From: Panorpa germanica
Lineage: Eukaryota > Arthropoda > Insecta > Mecoptera > Panorpidae
Direction: 5' to 3'
Assembly (NCBI GenBank): GCA_963678705.1
Contig: OY783205.1
Coordinates: 2,170,001-2,234,000, forward strand
DNA length: 64,000 bases
Of the stretch, positions 61,943 through 64,000 are shown piece by piece. Position 1 is the first letter of the stretch, and each line of letters begins with the position of its first letter. A model generated the notes under the pieces. That model did not search any database and was not told the origin of the DNA. It saw only the letters and a program-made list of their open reading frames with translations. A program made the position numbers and the translations under genes.

Positions 61943-63982
61943 TTACTTCTCCTGTTGCCCCGATGGTCCAACCCCTGGAATTAAAGGGTGTTTTATTTTA
62001 GTAACTTCTTTTGCATGTTTTGCTATAAGTTTTCCTGTTTGTATATGTTTTAAATTCATAACGTTTGTTTGTTTATTTATTTGTTGAATTACATACTGTC
62101 CTTTTTTAATTGGATCTGCTTTATTTCTTAGATTTTTGTTTATGTAAACTAAATCTCCTATATTAAATGTAGTAGCTTTTATTTTGTCGTTAATTCTGTT
62201 AATAGTAACATTTTTCTTGTGAATGTTTTCTTCGTGTATTTTGTCGTATATTCTCTCTAGGCTGTCAAGATGATCTTTTATCTTGTCCTGGGTAATTTCC
62301 TTTTCTATTTCTAGATCAAATATGTTGCGTGTGTTTGATCCGTATAATACACTTAAAGGAGTCATACCAGTAGTTGAATGTATGGTATGGTTATAGGCTA
62401 ATACACATTTATTCATTATTTCCACTGGTGAGATAGTATCATTAGTTTCTTTGATTATTCTATAATGTTCAATCAGTGTGCTATGTAGTCTTTCTACAGG
62501 ACTATTTCCGGTGTGATGTCCTGCTGTAGTGAAATGTGTATTTATTTTATGTGTAGCCAATAGTTCTTTTACTCCAAGATTTATGAATTCTGATCCTTGA
62601 TCCATAATTATTGTTTGAGGTATTGGTATTGTGGATAGTATTTCTATCAATTTGTTTACAATTTCTATACTATTTTTACCTAGTATGTTTTTTATTATAG
62701 CATATTTGCTAAAGGGATCTATCATTGTTAGATATTCTTTTCTTTCAATAACAAATGTATCAATGTGTATTAGTTGAAAAGGTCTATTTGGAGTCTCAGT
62801 GATGTTCAAATGAGTTTGGGTAGGGTGTCGCTCATATTTGTTAGATTTGCATAATCTGCAATTGTCCACATATATTTTTATTTCTTTTTCTATGGTAGTC
62901 CAAAAATATTTTTCTTTTAATCTCTTGATTAAATCGGGTATTCCTCTATGATTCGTTATATCCGTATGATATTCGTGTATTAAATTTTTTCTTTGTTGTA
63001 AGTCTTTAACGTATTTAACGTTTTTCATACACCTGTAGAGTTTTAACGTTGGAAAATATTCCTTTCGAACTGTAATAAGGTTTCTGTATATGTCTTCTGC
63101 AGTTTGTACGTAATATTTTTCTTTAGGATTTAATTTTTTAAGTTCTTGTATTAATTGGTCTTTATTTTTATATTTTACTGATATTTTAAAAATTTGTTGT
63201 GTATCTTTTTTTATTAATATTGTTTTAGGTGGTTCTTTAAAAGTATATGTTATAAGTATCTGATGTAGATGTGATTCTAATGGTTTTTCACATATAGGTA
63301 TTCCTTCATCGCTTTCTTGTTGTGAATGAATTGTTGCGTTAGAGACAGTTGAACTTCCTCTTATTGGTGGTGTTTTCATTGATCTTTCTTCCGGTGTTTG
63401 ATCAATAGTATTTTCTTCAGACGTTAGATCAATTATTTGTTCTGGTATTTCTTGTTGTTGTTCCGGGTTATTTTGTATAACTTCTATGTCGGGTATTTCG
63501 TCAAGAAATTGAAGATCCTCCATAGTCACATCTGGGTTATTAAAGAGTGAACTGGTTTCATCTGGTTTTTCAGTTTTAGGGAAAACATTTATTCTGACTC
63601 TTGATAAAGCGTCTGCTACTTTATTTTGTTGTCCTGGTTTGTATTCAATCTCGTAGTCATAGTCTAGTAACTTGATTTGGTATCTTGTTAATTTTGAAGA
63701 GACGTTCTTAGTGTCTTTAAGCCATACAAGAGGTCTGTGATCAGTTATCAATTTAAATTTTCTTCCATATAAATGATGTCTGAAGTATCCTGTTGCCCAT
63801 ACAATCGCTAAGAGTTCTTTTTCGATTGTTGAATATTTATTTTCAGCTTCATTGAGAGTTCGAGAAGCATATGCTATAGGCTTGTCGTTATTATTTTCCT
63901 TCTGAGATAATACTGCTCCGATTGCTATGTTTGAAGCATCTGTCGTTAGAATAAATTGTTTATCATAGTTAGGTCGTATCAA
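61943..63982 (-). CDS. Pol C-terminal part: RNase H and integrase
   Basis: Fossil element part, 679 aa visible. It starts with RNase H (LTTDASNIAIGAVLSQ, then IVWATGYFRHHLYGR), then a linker, the zinc site (HRGIP, CRLCKSNKYERHP) and the integrase core (HIDTF, IMDQGSEF, HHTGNSPVERLHS). The reverse transcriptase is expected further right, beyond the window. Gypsy-type. Confidence 0.85.
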   Translation of the reverse strand: MIRPNYDKQFILTTDASNIAIGAVLSQKENNNDKPIAYASRTLNEAENKYSTIEKELLAIVWATGYFRHHLYGRKFKLITDHRPLVWLKDTKNVSSKLTRYQIKLLDYDYEIEYKPGQQNKVADALSRVRINVFPKTEKPDETSSLFNNPDVTMEDLQFLDEIPDIEVIQNNPEQQQEIPEQIIDLTSEENTIDQTPEERSMKTPPIRGSSTVSNATIHSQQESDEGIPICEKPLESHLHQILITYTFKEPPKTILIKKDTQQIFKISVKYKNKDQLIQELKKLNPKEKYYVQTAEDIYRNLITVRKEYFPTLKLYRCMKNVKYVKDLQQRKNLIHEYHTDITNHRGIPDLIKRLKEKYFWTTIEKEIKIYVDNCRLCKSNKYERHPTQTHLNITETPNRPFQLIHIDTFVIERKEYLTMIDPFSKYAIIKNILGKNSIEIVNKLIEILSTIPIPQTIIMDQGSEFINLGVKELLATHKINTHFTTAGHHTGNSPVERLHSTLIEHYRIIKETNDTISPVEIMNKCVLAYNHTIHSTTGMTPLSVLYGSNTRNIFDLEIEKEITQDKIKDHLDSLERIYDKIHEENIHKKNVTINRINDKIKATTFNIGDLVYINKNLRNKADPIKKGQYVIQQINKQTNVMNLKHIQTGKLIAKHAKEVTKIKHPLIPGVGPSGQQEK

Positions 63983-64000
63983 TATTGGTGCGTTTATTAG

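Larger units (their letters stand above)
59805..64000 (-). mobile_element. Envelope-bearing gypsy-type (errantivirus-like) element, 3' part
   Basis: Runs from its 3' LTR (59805-60275) off the right edge of the window. Parts seen, in element order: the RNase H and integrase portion of pol (63982-61943), an envelope-like frame (61838-60309), a purine tract, and the 3' LTR. The visible part looks whole, with no break noticed. The start of the element and its other LTR lie outside, so age and completeness cannot be judged. It is younger-looking than the copia fossil. Confidence 0.88.

Overview
This is AT-rich insect nuclear DNA, most likely from a beetle. The support is spliced genes with GT-AG introns, an insect-type expansion of GMC oxidoreductases, an insect allergen-repeat (G12-like) gene, and many insect-type transposons. 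Species cannot be fixed from the sequence. The resemblance to the leaf-beetle GMC subfamily that includes salicyl alcohol oxidase is an inference.

Layout. 1-9062 has no convincing host gene. It holds a ~1.3 kb Helitron with both ends and a broken PIF1-like helicase (5587-6905), a LINE 3' fragment, a decayed DNA transposon and small inverted repeats. 9063-50144 is a tandem array of seven GMC oxidoreductase (glucose-dehydrogenase-like) genes, all on the minus strand and all with the same three-exon plan: a first coding exon of about 140-151 nt, a second exon of exactly 134 nt carrying the FAD-binding GxGxxG, and a third exon of about 1.55 kb. I call them GMC-1 to GMC-7 from left to right. GMC-1, -2, -3 and -5 are open (612-617 aa). 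GMC-4 has a frameshift, GMC-6 a nonsense codon, and GMC-7 a frameshift. A degraded lone first exon at 37874-38013 marks an eighth, lost copy. GMC-5 and GMC-6 carry alanine where the family has its second active-site residue (Asn/His).

The array is interrupted by mobile DNA. A full-length RNase H-bearing LINE (15890-21645) has two open frames and a perfect 12-bp target duplication, and lies between GMC-2 and GMC-3. A decayed mariner-like element and a badly broken Ty1/copia fossil follow it. Several MITEs sit in introns, and a small dispersed repeat family occurs at least five times.

50145-64000: a decayed mariner copy (52071-52463), then a two-exon secreted G12/insect-allergen-repeat gene on the plus strand (53000-53749). 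Next is a young but broken Ty3/gypsy LTR element with near-identical 277-bp LTRs and a 4-bp target duplication (54255-58400). Last is the 3' part of an envelope-bearing gypsy-type (errantivirus-like) element on the minus strand, which runs off the right edge (59805-64000).

Together: the host content is a detoxification/defence-style oxidase cluster (flavin alcohol or sugar dehydrogenases, substrate unknown) next to a gut-type lipid-binding protein gene. The cluster shows birth-and-death evolution: recent duplication (GMC-2/GMC-3 including promoter and intron; GMC-5/GMC-6), loss of a catalytic residue, pseudogenes and one relic. I saw no rRNA, tRNA, CRISPR array or bacterial-type operon.
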